Positions 38,478-46,434 of a stretch of 64,000 nucleotides of DNA are shown here, one piece after another (position 1 is the first letter of the stretch; each line of letters opens with the position of its first letter). The notes beneath the pieces were generated by a model. That model searched no databases. It was not told where the DNA came from and saw only the letters and a list, made by a program, of their open reading frames with translations. Made by a program: the position numbers and the translations under genes. This stretch comes from Bradyrhizobium jicamae (GTDB lineage: Bacteria; Pseudomonadota; Alphaproteobacteria; Rhizobiales; Xanthobacteraceae), in the NCBI RefSeq assembly GCF_018130695.1, contig NZ_JAFCJX010000006.1, positions 186,001-250,000 of the forward strand, given 5' to 3'.

Positions 38478-38762
38478 ATGGTAGAGTGGTTGACGACCTA
38501 TTGGCCGGCCATGCTGGTTGGATTTGTGTTCGGAATGCTTTTCTCGTTGGTCCGGGAGTTTTGGCGACGATTTGTCTTTGCCGCGGTGCTGTTTTTGATC
38601 ACATACAGGGTGCTTCTCAAAGCCATGGGGCATGCTGAGCCCCAATGGGATCATTGGCTCGCCGGTGCTGCCATCTTGGGAGTATTTGCGGGCTGCCTCG
38701 TGCGTCCGAGCGCTGCTGGAATAGCTCGTAAGGTCGCGTCGGCGCTGCATTCTTCGCAATGA
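38478..38762 (+). CDS. Small hypothetical membrane protein
   Basis: 94 aa with GAAGGA before the ATG. Hydrophobic segments WPAMLVGFVFGMLFSLV, FVFAAVLFLITYRVLL and WLAGAAILGVFAGCLV suggest three membrane passes and a short basic tail. 14 bases after dinB but visibly less G+C-rich. Family unknown. Confidence 0.65.
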   Translation: MVEWLTTYWPAMLVGFVFGMLFSLVREFWRRFVFAAVLFLITYRVLLKAMGHAEPQWDHWLAGAAILGVFAGCLVRPSAAGIARKVASALHSSQ

Positions 38763-38820
38763 CGCAGTACACGGCCGATTCACTTATCAAACAGCCCAGT
38801 CAAGGTGACAACGAATATGA

Positions 38821-39236
38821 GGACGCATCTTCGCATTCTCGCGACGTGATTTGTCCGAGTTTTTCCTCTCGTTCCGCCCTCTTTCCTGAAAGAGGGCGCA
38901 GGGAAAGCCGGGTGCACGCTGCACCCGAGGTCCCGTGCGCAATGGGTAGGAAGTTGCGCACACGGGCATACAGAGCAGCGGAGGCACGCCGGCCTTCCCT
39001 GCGCGATGGCTTTACGGCTTATACGTGCTCGCCCTGGTGAGACTCTGCTTTTGTGCCACCATCATCCGCGATCGGCTTTGGACCTTTCGCTGACTTGCCA
39101 CCAACATCGGGGCGGCAGGCCCACACGACTTCACCGTACGCCTCGCATGCGCACATCTATCGCACGTTCGGCGTCCACCGCGTCTCGACCCGCGTTCGTG
39201 ACATTGCGCAACGCCCCTCGGTGGGTGAGACGGGCC
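38821..39236 (-). repeat. Dispersed structured repeat, copy B
   Basis: Reverse complement of this segment matches copy A (21880-22290) from CTCACCC and GTGGACGCCG through GTCGTGTGGGCCTGCCGCCC and GCGAGCACGTATAAGCCGTA to CTCGGACAAATCA. Paired arms are at 38897-38911 and 38989-39003. It fills the gap between the small membrane gene and the next unknown gene; bases 38763-38820 and 39237-39447 show no gene that I can support. Confidence 0.75.
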
Positions 39237-39447
39237 ATTGTTAGCATATTCGGAAGTTCGTGTAAAGCGGAATATTCAACGGTCGACCCACACGAGCAGA
39301 TCAACAATCGGGATCGACGGTATTTATTTACCTGAATGGATATTTGGTGTCCAGGAGTCCTTGAGCGTTTACAGAGCCTTCACCACGCTCCAAGCAAGAC
39401 CGCCTCCTTCATCGCGCGATAACGGGACGCCTCCATTATTCGCAACC

Positions 39448-40314
39448 ATGAATTGCGCCTCGACGGACATCGAAAATGCGGTCGCAGCACTGCGACAGGA
39501 AGCCACCTCGCTGGCAGGAGGACTCGGCGACCTCGCTCAGCGCGCGAGCGTCTACCATCATCTGTACCAGCACTCCGAAGCCAATCATTGCTTTCCGTTG
39601 CTCGCAGCGCATGGAGCGCTTTGGGCGAGCGGTTACTTCCGATCCGGAATGCGCGTGGGCTCGATCCTCGCATGGGCCCATGCCGCTGCGGGCAACCAGC
39701 GCCGTCGTCGGGAATTGATGCAGCGTCTCACCAGGTTCGCCAACGACTTCCGCGACATCAATCGGCGCGTCTGTGTCGAAACATATTTCATCTACCATCT
39801 CAGCAGCTCAGATTCTCTCCTGCCCGCAGCAGAACGACTGATCCCCTCTGATCTCCTGAGCCAGATGGCACGGTGCCACGCAGCGCGCCGCGCGGGACGA
39901 ACCTTGTCCGATCGCGAGCGCCGCTCGCTGTTCGAGGCGTTCTTTTTGTGGGAGCAGGCGACCATTGTCGGACCTGCCGTCGAAAAGGCGTTTGCCGAGT
40001 TCGATTGGCCCGCCATTAAAGCGATGGCCCTGAGGCCGCGGATTTCCTTCGCTTACCTTCCGCGTCCCACGCCCCTCGTCTTTTCCAGTTTCTCCGACAC
40101 CGCCGAGCGCATTGAAAAAGGTCTCCAGGCGTTCGATCTGGCTGCGTCGGCCGGCTGGGACAAGGTCGACCGAGATCTTCGCAACTACGGCATCCTGCCG
40201 TCCGACTTCTCGGTTGATCCGAACCAATACTTCGCGAACCTGCTCGGCAGTCTCGGCGCTTATGGCGCGCTTGAATCACCGTCGAGAGACTTGCGGAACG
40301 CCCCATTGCAATAG
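39448..40314 (+). CDS. Hypothetical protein
   Basis: 288 aa from the ATG at 39448; the frame stays open back to 39238, but that part overlaps the repeat. No signal peptide or clear transmembrane helix. Helical throughout, with ANHCFPLLAAHGALWASGYF, RRELMQRLTRFANDFRDINR and WEQATIVGPAVEKAFAEFDW. No family recognised. Base composition intermediate; lies at the edge of an accessory stretch. Confidence 0.62.
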   Translation: MNCASTDIENAVAALRQEATSLAGGLGDLAQRASVYHHLYQHSEANHCFPLLAAHGALWASGYFRSGMRVGSILAWAHAAAGNQRRRRELMQRLTRFANDFRDINRRVCVETYFIYHLSSSDSLLPAAERLIPSDLLSQMARCHAARRAGRTLSDRERRSLFEAFFLWEQATIVGPAVEKAFAEFDWPAIKAMALRPRISFAYLPRPTPLVFSSFSDTAERIEKGLQAFDLAASAGWDKVDRDLRNYGILPSDFSVDPNQYFANLLGSLGAYGALESPSRDLRNAPLQ

Positions 40315-40794
40315 TGCAGTGTCACCGAAACGCGATGCATTTGATCGCTGGGGTCTATCGGCCAGTTCATGCAACCAGGTCAGATGGACCGGGCGGTCAG
40401 GATGGCCACTGACCAAAGAGCCCCGACGCCGTGACACGTCGGGGCCCTTCAGGATCATCAGACTCGGGTACATCCGCCGCGCCTTCCGATCTCGTCTCGC
40501 CGATGACCGCATCCCCATCGTGTCGCGTTTGGCCGTGGGGTCGTGCCCGGCGAACCTGCGCATGGTTTCGAGGAATCCATAAGGCATCCCGCAAAACCTG
40601 CAGCCGTCTCCCAGACTCGCAGTTTGGGCACATCCTGTGAAGGAAGCGAGTGGAGTAACACCTCCTCATCCTTTGGAGGTAGACTGACGGAGACCGTTTC
40701 GGCGTCCCAAGAATCATCCAGGCGCCGGCACTGCCATGTTCGTGCCCTCCACGGGCGACGGCGGCGAGCGGGGCCTCGCCGCAGAAGGTTCAAG
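40315..40794. other. 480-base gap with two hairpins, no supported gene
   Basis: A strong stem GCCCCGACG (40420-40428) / CGTCGGGGC (40437-40445) lies about 100 bases after the preceding stop; no T-run follows, so terminator activity is uncertain. A small stem ACCTCC/GGAGGT is at 40660-40680. Open frames here have no family features. Confidence 0.5.
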
Positions 40795-41230
40795 ATGATG
40801 AAGAGCATCTCGGCGGACATGATCCCGGAGCAGTTCTGGCGAATTCGGTACGACCCAAACCACGATCCGGACACGCCGACGCTGCCCAGCATTTCCGACA
40901 GCCCCAACTGCCAGAATTTCGCGTACGCCCTGCTCAGGCATTTCGGATTTGAAATATTTCCATTCCGATCGAGCGACCTGTGGGAGGATAGCAACGAGAC
41001 CTGTTTGGTGTCAGACGAGTTGAGGCCACTCGACCTTTTGCTTTTCAATCGGACTCAGAATCCCTGGGGAGCGCATATCGCGCTATACCTCGGCGGGGAC
41101 CATGCCATTCACCTGAGCAAAAAAGCAGTCGGAACCGGTGATCTGGCCGTTGGCGCGATTCCTCGCGCTTGCCGAGTATCGAACCTTCATCGGCGCGAAG
41201 CGGCTTCGAACAATTGGCGTTGATCCATAG
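40795..41230 (+). pseudogene. NlpC/P60-like Cys-His hydrolase with a frameshift at an A6 run
   Basis: AGAAGG precedes the ATG at 40795. The first frame carries the Cys in SPNCQNFAYALLRHFG, then LDLLLFNRTQNPWGAHIALYLGGDHAIHLSKK, with the catalytic His in WGAHIALYLG (Cys-His pattern of papain-like NlpC/P60 hydrolases). After the six A at 41119-41124 that frame turns to non-conserved Arg/Ala-rich sequence and stops at 41223, while the frame one base on reads VIWPLARFLALAEYRTFIGA and KRL, which completes the domain and ends at 41230. Either a one-base insertion, a sequencing error, or slippage. Catalytic residues precede the shift. Confidence 0.72.
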
Positions 41231-41353
41231 TGCAAGGGCTTCCGTTCCGGCCAGCTATGGGCAACGTCCGCAAATCCCGACAAGACCGCAAGATCAGTCG
41301 AGCGTGTCGCGTCTCAACTGCGCTTAGCTGGCGCTGCCACGGAGAACGGAACG

Positions 41354-42235
41354 ATGAAGGCGGCGCTGCAAGACTACCATGCCCGGATGCAGCGGGTGCT
41401 GGACCATATCGACCGGCATCTCGACAGGGATCTGGACCTGGAAACGGTGAGCCGCATCGCGGCCTTCTCAAAATTTCATTTCCACCGGCAGTTTACGGCG
41501 ACCTTCGGGCTGTCCGTGCATCGCTATATCCAGCTTGCCCGTATGAAGCGCGCTTCGCACCGGCTGGCTTACATGGACGCCCAAAGCGTCACGGACATAG
41601 CGATGGATGCCGGTTACGATGCACCGGATGCCTTCGCCCGCGCTTTTCGGCAGCGCTTTGGGCAATCACCGTCATCGTTCCGGAAGTCTCCCGACTGGAA
41701 GCCGTGGCTCGCGGCCTTCGGACCTCTCGACAACGCGAGGAGCAAGCTGATGCAGAAGACTTTTACCATTGACGACGTGACGATCCGCGATGTGCCCCCA
41801 ACGCCGGTGGCGATCATGGAGCACCGGGGCGACCCGGCGACGCTCGGCGCCACCATCCAGCGCTTCATCGCGTGGCGCAAGGCAGCTAACCTGCCCCCCA
41901 GGACAAGTCCGACGTTCAACGTCTGGCATTCCGAGGGGCGCCCTGCGCAGCAGGCTGATTATTGCATCGACCTTTGCGTCGGGACCGACCAGCCGATCGA
42001 GGCTAACGGCGAGCAGGTCAAGGCCGGCGAAATCCCAGGCGGCCGCTGCGCGGTGCTACGCGTCGTCGGCTACACCGACAATCTGGAACCCGCCGCCCTC
42101 TACCTCTATCGCGACTGGCTTCCGGCCAGCGGCGAGGAAGCCCGTGACTTCCCGATCTATTGCCAGCGGCTGAGCTTCTTCCCGGAGGTGGCTGAGCACG
42201 AAACGGTGGCGGAGGTGTTTCTGCCGTTGAAATAG
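41354..42235 (+). CDS. AraC-family regulator with GyrI-like effector domain
   Basis: 293 aa. N-terminal double HTH (RVLDHIDRHLDRDLDLETVSRIAAFSKFHFHRQF in parts, then AMDAGYDAPDAFARAFRQRFGQSPSSFR), followed by a GyrI-like small-molecule domain (TIRDVPPTPVAIMEHRGDPA, AVLRVVGYTDN, RLSFFPEVAEHETVAEVFLP). Same order as Rob/SoxS-like multidrug-sensing regulators. Preceded by GGAGAACGGAACG. Target unknown. Confidence 0.92.
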   Translation: MKAALQDYHARMQRVLDHIDRHLDRDLDLETVSRIAAFSKFHFHRQFTATFGLSVHRYIQLARMKRASHRLAYMDAQSVTDIAMDAGYDAPDAFARAFRQRFGQSPSSFRKSPDWKPWLAAFGPLDNARSKLMQKTFTIDDVTIRDVPPTPVAIMEHRGDPATLGATIQRFIAWRKAANLPPRTSPTFNVWHSEGRPAQQADYCIDLCVGTDQPIEANGEQVKAGEIPGGRCAVLRVVGYTDNLEPAALYLYRDWLPASGEEARDFPIYCQRLSFFPEVAEHETVAEVFLPLK

Positions 42236-42299
42236 CGATGTCTGACGGCGGCCCTGTCCCATTCGACCGCGGTAACCGGACAGGCAGGTCGGTCGCACA

Positions 42300-42641
42300 T
42301 CAAGCGGCAGCGACCGTGAGCCTGATGCGCGCGCGTTTGCCGGCTTTGCGATGCGGCCGCACCACGATCTCAATGTCGCGGTCGAATGCGGTCAGCATCT
42401 TCAACAGTCGCTCGGTCGAGTAGTCGCCGAAGCCGCCACCACGAAGAAGACGCGACAGGTCGGGTTGTGAAACTCCGACGATCTTCGCCGCCTTCACTTG
42501 TGTCAAACCACGCTCCTTGATGAGCCTGCGCAGCTCGATCAGGATATCGGCCTTGACGGCCAATCCGTCGGCATCCTTCAAGCCGAGGTCGGCGAACACG
42601 TTGCCGCTGCCTTCATGAGCCTCAATCTTGCGCTTCGTCAT
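42300..42641 (-). CDS. XRE-family antitoxin (HigA-like)
   Basis: 113 aa. GNVFADLGLKDADG, then RGLTQVKAAKIVGVSQPDLSRLLRG (the HTH) and STERLLKMLTAFDRDIEIVV, the HigA-type antitoxin layout. Its ATG overlaps the stop of the upstream toxin remnant by 4 bases, the usual toxin-antitoxin coupling. With the toxin truncated, it appears to be an orphan antitoxin. Confidence 0.85.
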   Translation of the reverse strand: MTKRKIEAHEGSGNVFADLGLKDADGLAVKADILIELRRLIKERGLTQVKAAKIVGVSQPDLSRLLRGGGFGDYSTERLLKMLTAFDRDIEIVVRPHRKAGKRARIRLTVAAA

Positions 42642-42829
42642 GGCTTGCGCTCTCCTTTTCCCATTCGCTCCTTGTAGTGGTGCTCCGCATCACGCAGGCG
42701 CGATTGGATCAAATCGATTTCGTTCTTCGGAATGCCCTTCCTGGACTTCTTTTGGAAGGCATGAAGGATATAGATCACGCCGGCAAAACGCACAGTGTAG
42801 ACGGCCCTTGCAGGGCGACCTCGTTGCAA
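42638..42829 (-). pseudogene. HigB-like RelE/ParE-superfamily toxin, C-terminal fragment
   Basis: 63 codons from a TTG at 42829; codons immediately upstream are TAA TAG. The sequence RAVYTVRFAGVIYILHAFQK, then KSRKGIPKNEIDLIQSRLRD and AEHHY, is the C-terminal half of phage Gp49-like HigB toxins (normally about 110-120 aa). The N-terminal half is missing, so it is probably inactive. Paired with the antitoxin at 42300-42641. Confidence 0.78.
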
Positions 42830-42854
42830 TGGGTTCTATTAATTAAATGTGCTG

Positions 42855-42944
42855 TCACCGAAATGCTCGGTCGGTCAGCTTTTCGTAAAACCCAACCACG
42901 GCCTTGATATCACGCGCGATCAGGCGCGTGGACGCGAATTTCAT
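42855..42944 (-). pseudogene. VOC/glyoxalase-family N-terminal fragment
   Basis: After a strong AAGGAG site, the ATG at 42944 starts MKFASTRLIARDIKAVVGFY followed by EKLTDRAFR and a stop. The first 24 residues match the opening strand and helix of VOC (vicinal oxygen chelate) proteins, which usually run 110-130 aa. The rest is lost at the join with the toxin fragment. Confidence 0.7.
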
Positions 42945-42999
42945 ATTTGATCTCCTTGAGCAGGTGTCCTTGCTGCGTTCGGCGCTTGGTACCGAAGCG

Positions 43000-43023
43000 C
43001 TGCTGACAGCGTCCTGTCAGCAG
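43000..43023. promoter_or_regulatory. Perfect 10-bp hairpin/dyad upstream of the VOC fragment
   Basis: CTGCTGACAG (43000-43009), CGTC, CTGTCAGCAG (43014-43023). It lies 56 bases upstream of the VOC start codon. Symmetry fits an operator for a lost or distant regulator. The rest of 42945-43176 shows no supported gene. Confidence 0.45.
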
Positions 43024-43176
43024 TGAGCGGGCAAAATCCCCTAGCGACTACGACAACTGCGCCATCAATCGCGGCCATGAGACTTCCGGGACGACCGCGG
43101 CGGGCTTCAGCAACGCAAATAAAGTGCACCGTAATGACTGTCACGTAATGGAGCCGATTACGCGGGCGTATTCGGT

Positions 43177-43476
43177 CTATGGGTCGCCATTCTTGTATGA
43201 TATCGAAAATTGAAGGAAATGGTCGCTCAAGGAATGTTCGCCACATCCGTCGTGCTCGAACATGATCCTCCCGTCAAACGGCGAAATTCCATTGGTACAA
43301 GCGCCATAGTCTTCACTGAATTTGCCTACGAGTGGAACATAGTACGCGCAAGACTCACATTGAGTCTCATTCCATTTCGAAGTCTGCTCGCCGCGAGTAA
43401 GGTCACGATTGCGAAACTTCTCCCATCGCACATGACAGTTCAAAAAATGCTCGCTGCTTAGTGCTTTGTGTTTCAT
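43177..43476 (-). CDS. Small Cys-rich hypothetical protein
   Basis: 99 aa. Core CESCAYYVPLVGKFSEDYGA, then CTNGISPFDGRIMFEHDGCGEHS, with four Cys that could bind a metal. The WNxxQCxSC...FEHDGC pattern recurs in small hypothetical proteins of soil bacteria, from memory. No clear ribosome-binding site. Neighbours are unrelated. Confidence 0.7.
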   Translation of the reverse strand: MKHKALSSEHFLNCHVRWEKFRNRDLTRGEQTSKWNETQCESCAYYVPLVGKFSEDYGACTNGISPFDGRIMFEHDGCGEHSLSDHFLQFSISYKNGDP

Positions 43477-43506
43477 GGCAATCTTGGAACAGTTTGGCCT
43501 CTCGCC

Positions 43507-43890
43507 TCATTGAGTACTATAGGCGTGCAAGACCGTGAGCTTTCTCTTGTCAATGATCACCACCGGCCCGCCGCCGAGCCATCCCTCCGGCAACGGGTAC
43601 TCCACCGTCCAAGTCTCGTGCGTGCTTCCGACGCTTGGCGGCCAAGCGAACTCTGCTACGGGCCTACCACTGAAATCTGCCCTGTAATCCGCCGCGATCG
43701 CGCTTCTGATCAGCGGCGCCCTTCCTGCGAGATCGAAGTCAGGAAAACGGGTTGCCACGTAGGCTCGCGCAATTTGAACGGCTTTAAGCTTTGCCTCGTC
43801 CATCGCCGGCTCTTCGGCTTTGGAAACCCCCGCAATAAATCCCGTCGCGATGAAACAAAATACAGCGACGGCGTGACCGACGGCTCTCAT
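43507..43890 (-). CDS. Hypothetical secreted protein, NTF2-like/immunity-like
   Basis: 127 aa with a signal peptide (VGHAVAVFCFIATGFIAGVS, cleavage near SKAEE). Mature part: KAVQIARAYVATRFPDFDLA, ... TWTVEYPLPEGWLGGGPVVI, IDKRKLTVLHAY. The pattern of an Ala/Tyr helix, a long loop and terminal WxV...GGxPxVxID strands resembles NTF2-fold immunity proteins, an uncertain comparison. Preceded by GAGGGG. Confidence 0.7.
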   Translation of the reverse strand: MRAVGHAVAVFCFIATGFIAGVSKAEEPAMDEAKLKAVQIARAYVATRFPDFDLAGRAPLIRSAIAADYRADFSGRPVAEFAWPPSVGSTHETWTVEYPLPEGWLGGGPVVIIDKRKLTVLHAYSTQ

Positions 43891-44002
43891 GTACCCCTCA
43901 CGATATCCGCGCTCGCATCGCCCCCTACGGGTGCGAGGCGAGTTGTCGCAACGCGCGATTGCTTCTTTGAGTATATCAGTTCAATTTAGGCGCGATTATG
44001 GA

Positions 44003-44404
44003 TCAATCCACCACCGCCACCGCCTCGATCTCGATCATCCACTCCGGCGCGGCGAGCGCGGTCACGCCGACCAGCGTGCTGGCCGGCGGCTCCATGCCTT
44101 CGAAAAACGCCGAGCGGGCCTTGCCGATGATCGGGCGGAGCTCCGGCTTGTAGTCGACGACGAAGGTCGTGATCTTGACGATGTTGGAATAGCTCGCGCC
44201 GGCGGATTTGAGCGCAAGGCCGAGGTTGGTCATCACCTGCGTCGTCTGCGCGGCGATGTCGCCGGGGCCGACCACCCGGCCCTCCTCGTCGGTCGAGACC
44301 TGTCCCGAGATATAGATCGTGCGGGCGCCCTGGGCGACGACGACGTGGGAATAAGCCGGGTTGTGATGCAGGCCGCTGGGGCGGAGATGATTGAGCTTGG
44401 GCAT
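44003..44404 (-). CDS. RidA-family protein
   Basis: 133 aa. YISGQVSTDEEGRVVGPGDI, TNLGLALKSAGASYSNIVKI, PASTLVGVTALAAPEWMIEI with the conserved Glu near the end. RidA deaminates reactive enamine/imine intermediates; the usual ligand Arg (in R-x-x) is replaced or shifted here (STLVGV), so it may be an Rid7-like paralogue. Single gene. Confidence 0.88.
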   Translation of the reverse strand: MPKLNHLRPSGLHHNPAYSHVVVAQGARTIYISGQVSTDEEGRVVGPGDIAAQTTQVMTNLGLALKSAGASYSNIVKITTFVVDYKPELRPIIGKARSAFFEGMEPPASTLVGVTALAAPEWMIEIEAVAVVD

Positions 44405-44536
44405 GGTACGCCTCCCTGACGTGTTGTTGTTCAGGGAAGCCTATCCGGGTCCGGCGGTCTCGGCCAGCCGTACATTGCTCCGAGCGAATGGCGCGGCGCC
44501 AGAGCGTGATGAGATTGAGCTGGAGCCGCATCGGAA

Positions 44537-44661
44537 GTTCACCTCTCCCTTGGGAGAGGTCGGCGCGTAGCGCCGGGTGAGGGGTTACGGTCTCACGATA
44601 GACCTGACGCCCTCACCCGAATTGCTTCGCAATTCGACCTCTCCCTCCGGGAGAGGTGAAC
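44537..44661. repeat. Palindromic repeat with arms GTTCACCTCTCCC
   Basis: Arms at 44537-44549 and 44649-44661, with inner stems (GGCGCGTAGCGCC and GAATTGCTTCGCAATTC). Related element at 59741-59863. Confidence 0.75.
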
Positions 44662-44679
44662 CGAGCACTCGCCTCGCAG

Positions 44680-45546
44680 CTACTTGCAGGGCTTGCTGTC
44701 CTTGACGTCGAACTTGCCCATCGCGCCCGAGATCACGAAATCGTTGTAATCGAGCACGAGCGCGCGGGAGACACCGTTTTCGTAGAGCTCGAACGACATC
44801 GCGTAGACCGGCGTCTGCTCGCCGTCCCTGGCGCGCGCGTCGCGGTCGTAATAGCTGACGGTTACCGGCCAGCGGGTCATCGTTTTCATCACGTCGTTGG
44901 TGGTCGACGGATCGGGCGACGAGGCTGCGCGGTCGCCGGGGATCGGCTGACCGATCACCGACAGCGTGTTGTAGACCTTCTCGCCATTGTCGGAGCCGTC
45001 ATAGACGGTCAGCTCCAGCACCGATTTGCCGGCGCGGGCGGCGGCGATGATGTGCTGGATCTGCTCGGTCGGAAACACGATGCTGCCGTCGAGATCGAAG
45101 GTCTTCTTCACCGGCTCCTTCAGCTTCACGGTGATGTGGTTGCCGACCCGCTCGGCGATGCCATCGACCGGCGAGGAATCCGTGTCATTCATGCGGGTGT
45201 CGATCTTGAAGCGATAGCTTTTTCCCGCGCCGTCCTCCCACGACGTCGAGCGCAGGTCGGACAGCGTCGTCTTGCCCTCGCCGGAGTCGAGCTCGGAGAC
45301 CTGGCGGAATTCGGATGTGTAGCCCTCGCAGCTGCTGCCGGAGAAATTGTAGAGGATGCGGCCGCGCGCATTGTTGATCGCGTTGTTGCCGCGCGACTTC
45401 AGCAGGCTGAGATCGTAGAGCGCCTGATGCGACAGGAACGGTCCGCTCGCCGCAGCAAAGGCTGGTGCGCCGGCGAAGCCCGATCCCGCGGCGGCGGCAA
45501 AACTCAGCACCAGGGCACGGGAGGCATTGCGGAGCGGCAGGACCAT
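44680..45546 (-). CDS. eipB: Cell-envelope integrity protein EipB (DUF1849)
   Basis: 288 aa, signal peptide ending near APAFA. Begins FLSHQALYDLSLLKSRGNNA; conserved Cys pair in SSCEGY and the C-terminal KPCK form the known disulfide. Family hallmarks FKIDTRMNDT, VKKTFDLDGSIVFPTEQ. Brucella EipB is a periplasmic beta-spiral protein needed for envelope integrity. Name assigned by family resemblance. Confidence 0.88.
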   Translation of the reverse strand: MVLPLRNASRALVLSFAAAAGSGFAGAPAFAAASGPFLSHQALYDLSLLKSRGNNAINNARGRILYNFSGSSCEGYTSEFRQVSELDSGEGKTTLSDLRSTSWEDGAGKSYRFKIDTRMNDTDSSPVDGIAERVGNHITVKLKEPVKKTFDLDGSIVFPTEQIQHIIAAARAGKSVLELTVYDGSDNGEKVYNTLSVIGQPIPGDRAASSPDPSTTNDVMKTMTRWPVTVSYYDRDARARDGEQTPVYAMSFELYENGVSRALVLDYNDFVISGAMGKFDVKDSKPCK

Positions 45547-45683
45547 GTTTTTTCCCTAAACGAGCTACGATTCGCCACAATAGAGACCGGTCTATTGCGC
45601 CGCAACTGGGGCAAATTTCACAAAAATTGGACGGATCGTCCCGGGAATGCGGGGATTTATCGCCATCCGCTGGCTTCTCTTCG

Positions 45684-45804
45684 CCTCTCCCGCTTGCGGG
45701 GGAGGCCGACGGGCTCGAAGAGCCTGGCGGGTGGGGGTGTCTCCGCATTGGGAATCCCGATGTGGAGACACCCCCACCCCACCCTCCCCCGCAAGCGGGA
45801 GAGG
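45684..45804. repeat. Nested inverted repeat, 22-bp outer arms
   Basis: Outer arms 45684-45705 and 45783-45804 are perfect complements over 22 bp; inner arms GGGTGGGGGTGTCTCC (45729-45744) and GGAGACACCCCCACCC (45764-45779) are also perfect. Lies between eipB and the next RidA gene. 45547-45961 otherwise shows no gene. Confidence 0.8.
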
Positions 45805-45961
45805 GAGTCCAGCGCCGGTGCCCCCATCACCGGAGACGCAGTGAATCCTCTGTCCACCCGTACCCCGTCCGCTCGCTTGCAACTGTTAAGGCGATGCGCG
45901 AAACAAAGCGCGGCCTCAGCGCGTTGCAGGCTGCACTCAATTCCAACCGGGGACAAAAACA

Positions 45962-46429
45962 ATGGCGGGTACGGTCGAACAGAAGCTGGCGGCACAGGGC
46001 ATCACTCTCCCCGAACCCGCCTCCCCGGTCGCAAACTATGTCGGCTTCGTCCGCACCGGAAATCTGCTGTTCGTCTCCGGCCAGATCTGCTTCAACGCCG
46101 AGGGCAAGCTGATCGCCAAGGGCAAGTGCGGCGCCGGCGTCACCGTCGAGCAAGGCACCGCGGCCGCACGCGGCTGCGCGATCAACGTGCTGGCGCAGAT
46201 CAAGGCCGCGCTCGGCGACCTCGACAAGGTGGTGCGCGTGGTCCGGCTCGGCGGCTTCATCAATTCGGCGCCCGACTTCCTCGACGGGCCGAAGGTGATG
46301 AACGGCGCCTCCGACCTGATGGTTTTGGCCTTCGGCGACAAGGGCCGCCACGCCCGCACCACCGTCGGCGTCGCCTCGCTGCCGGCGGATGCCGCGGTCG
46401 AGGTCGAAGGCGTGTTCGAGGTCGCCTGA
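45962..46429 (+). CDS. RidA-family protein (second)
   Basis: 155 aa, the longer RidA/TdcF branch (AGTVEQKLAAQGITLPEPAS, LLFVSGQICFNAEGKLIAKG, RTTVGVASLPADAAVEVEGV). The conserved RTTVGV segment carries the ligand Arg absent from the paralogue at 44003-44404. Six bases before the GDPD gene, so co-transcribed. Confidence 0.9.
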   Translation: MAGTVEQKLAAQGITLPEPASPVANYVGFVRTGNLLFVSGQICFNAEGKLIAKGKCGAGVTVEQGTAAARGCAINVLAQIKAALGDLDKVVRVVRLGGFINSAPDFLDGPKVMNGASDLMVLAFGDKGRHARTTVGVASLPADAAVEVEGVFEVA

Positions 46430-46434
46430 CGTCG

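Noticed and set aside
40458..41048. 196-codon minus-strand frame
   Set aside because: Lies opposite the NlpC/P60-like gene; no motif.
41119..41124. Programmed -1 frameshift of the A-AAA-AAG type
   Set aside because: The register is wrong for -1 slippage (zero-frame is AAA AAA G) and the needed change is +1 or loss of one A; kept only as a frameshift finding.
42941..43246. 101-codon minus-strand frame
   Set aside because: Overlaps the better 99-aa gene and the palindrome at 43000; no family features or start site.
45547..45961. Possible small gene in the inverted-repeat gap before the second RidA gene
   Set aside because: Open frames cross the nested palindrome and lack start sites or ordered composition.
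44656..46434. 5' two-thirds of an 843-codon plus-strand frame
   Set aside because: Only the last 250 codons (from 46435) form a GDPD domain; the earlier part is the antisense of eipB and a repeat.
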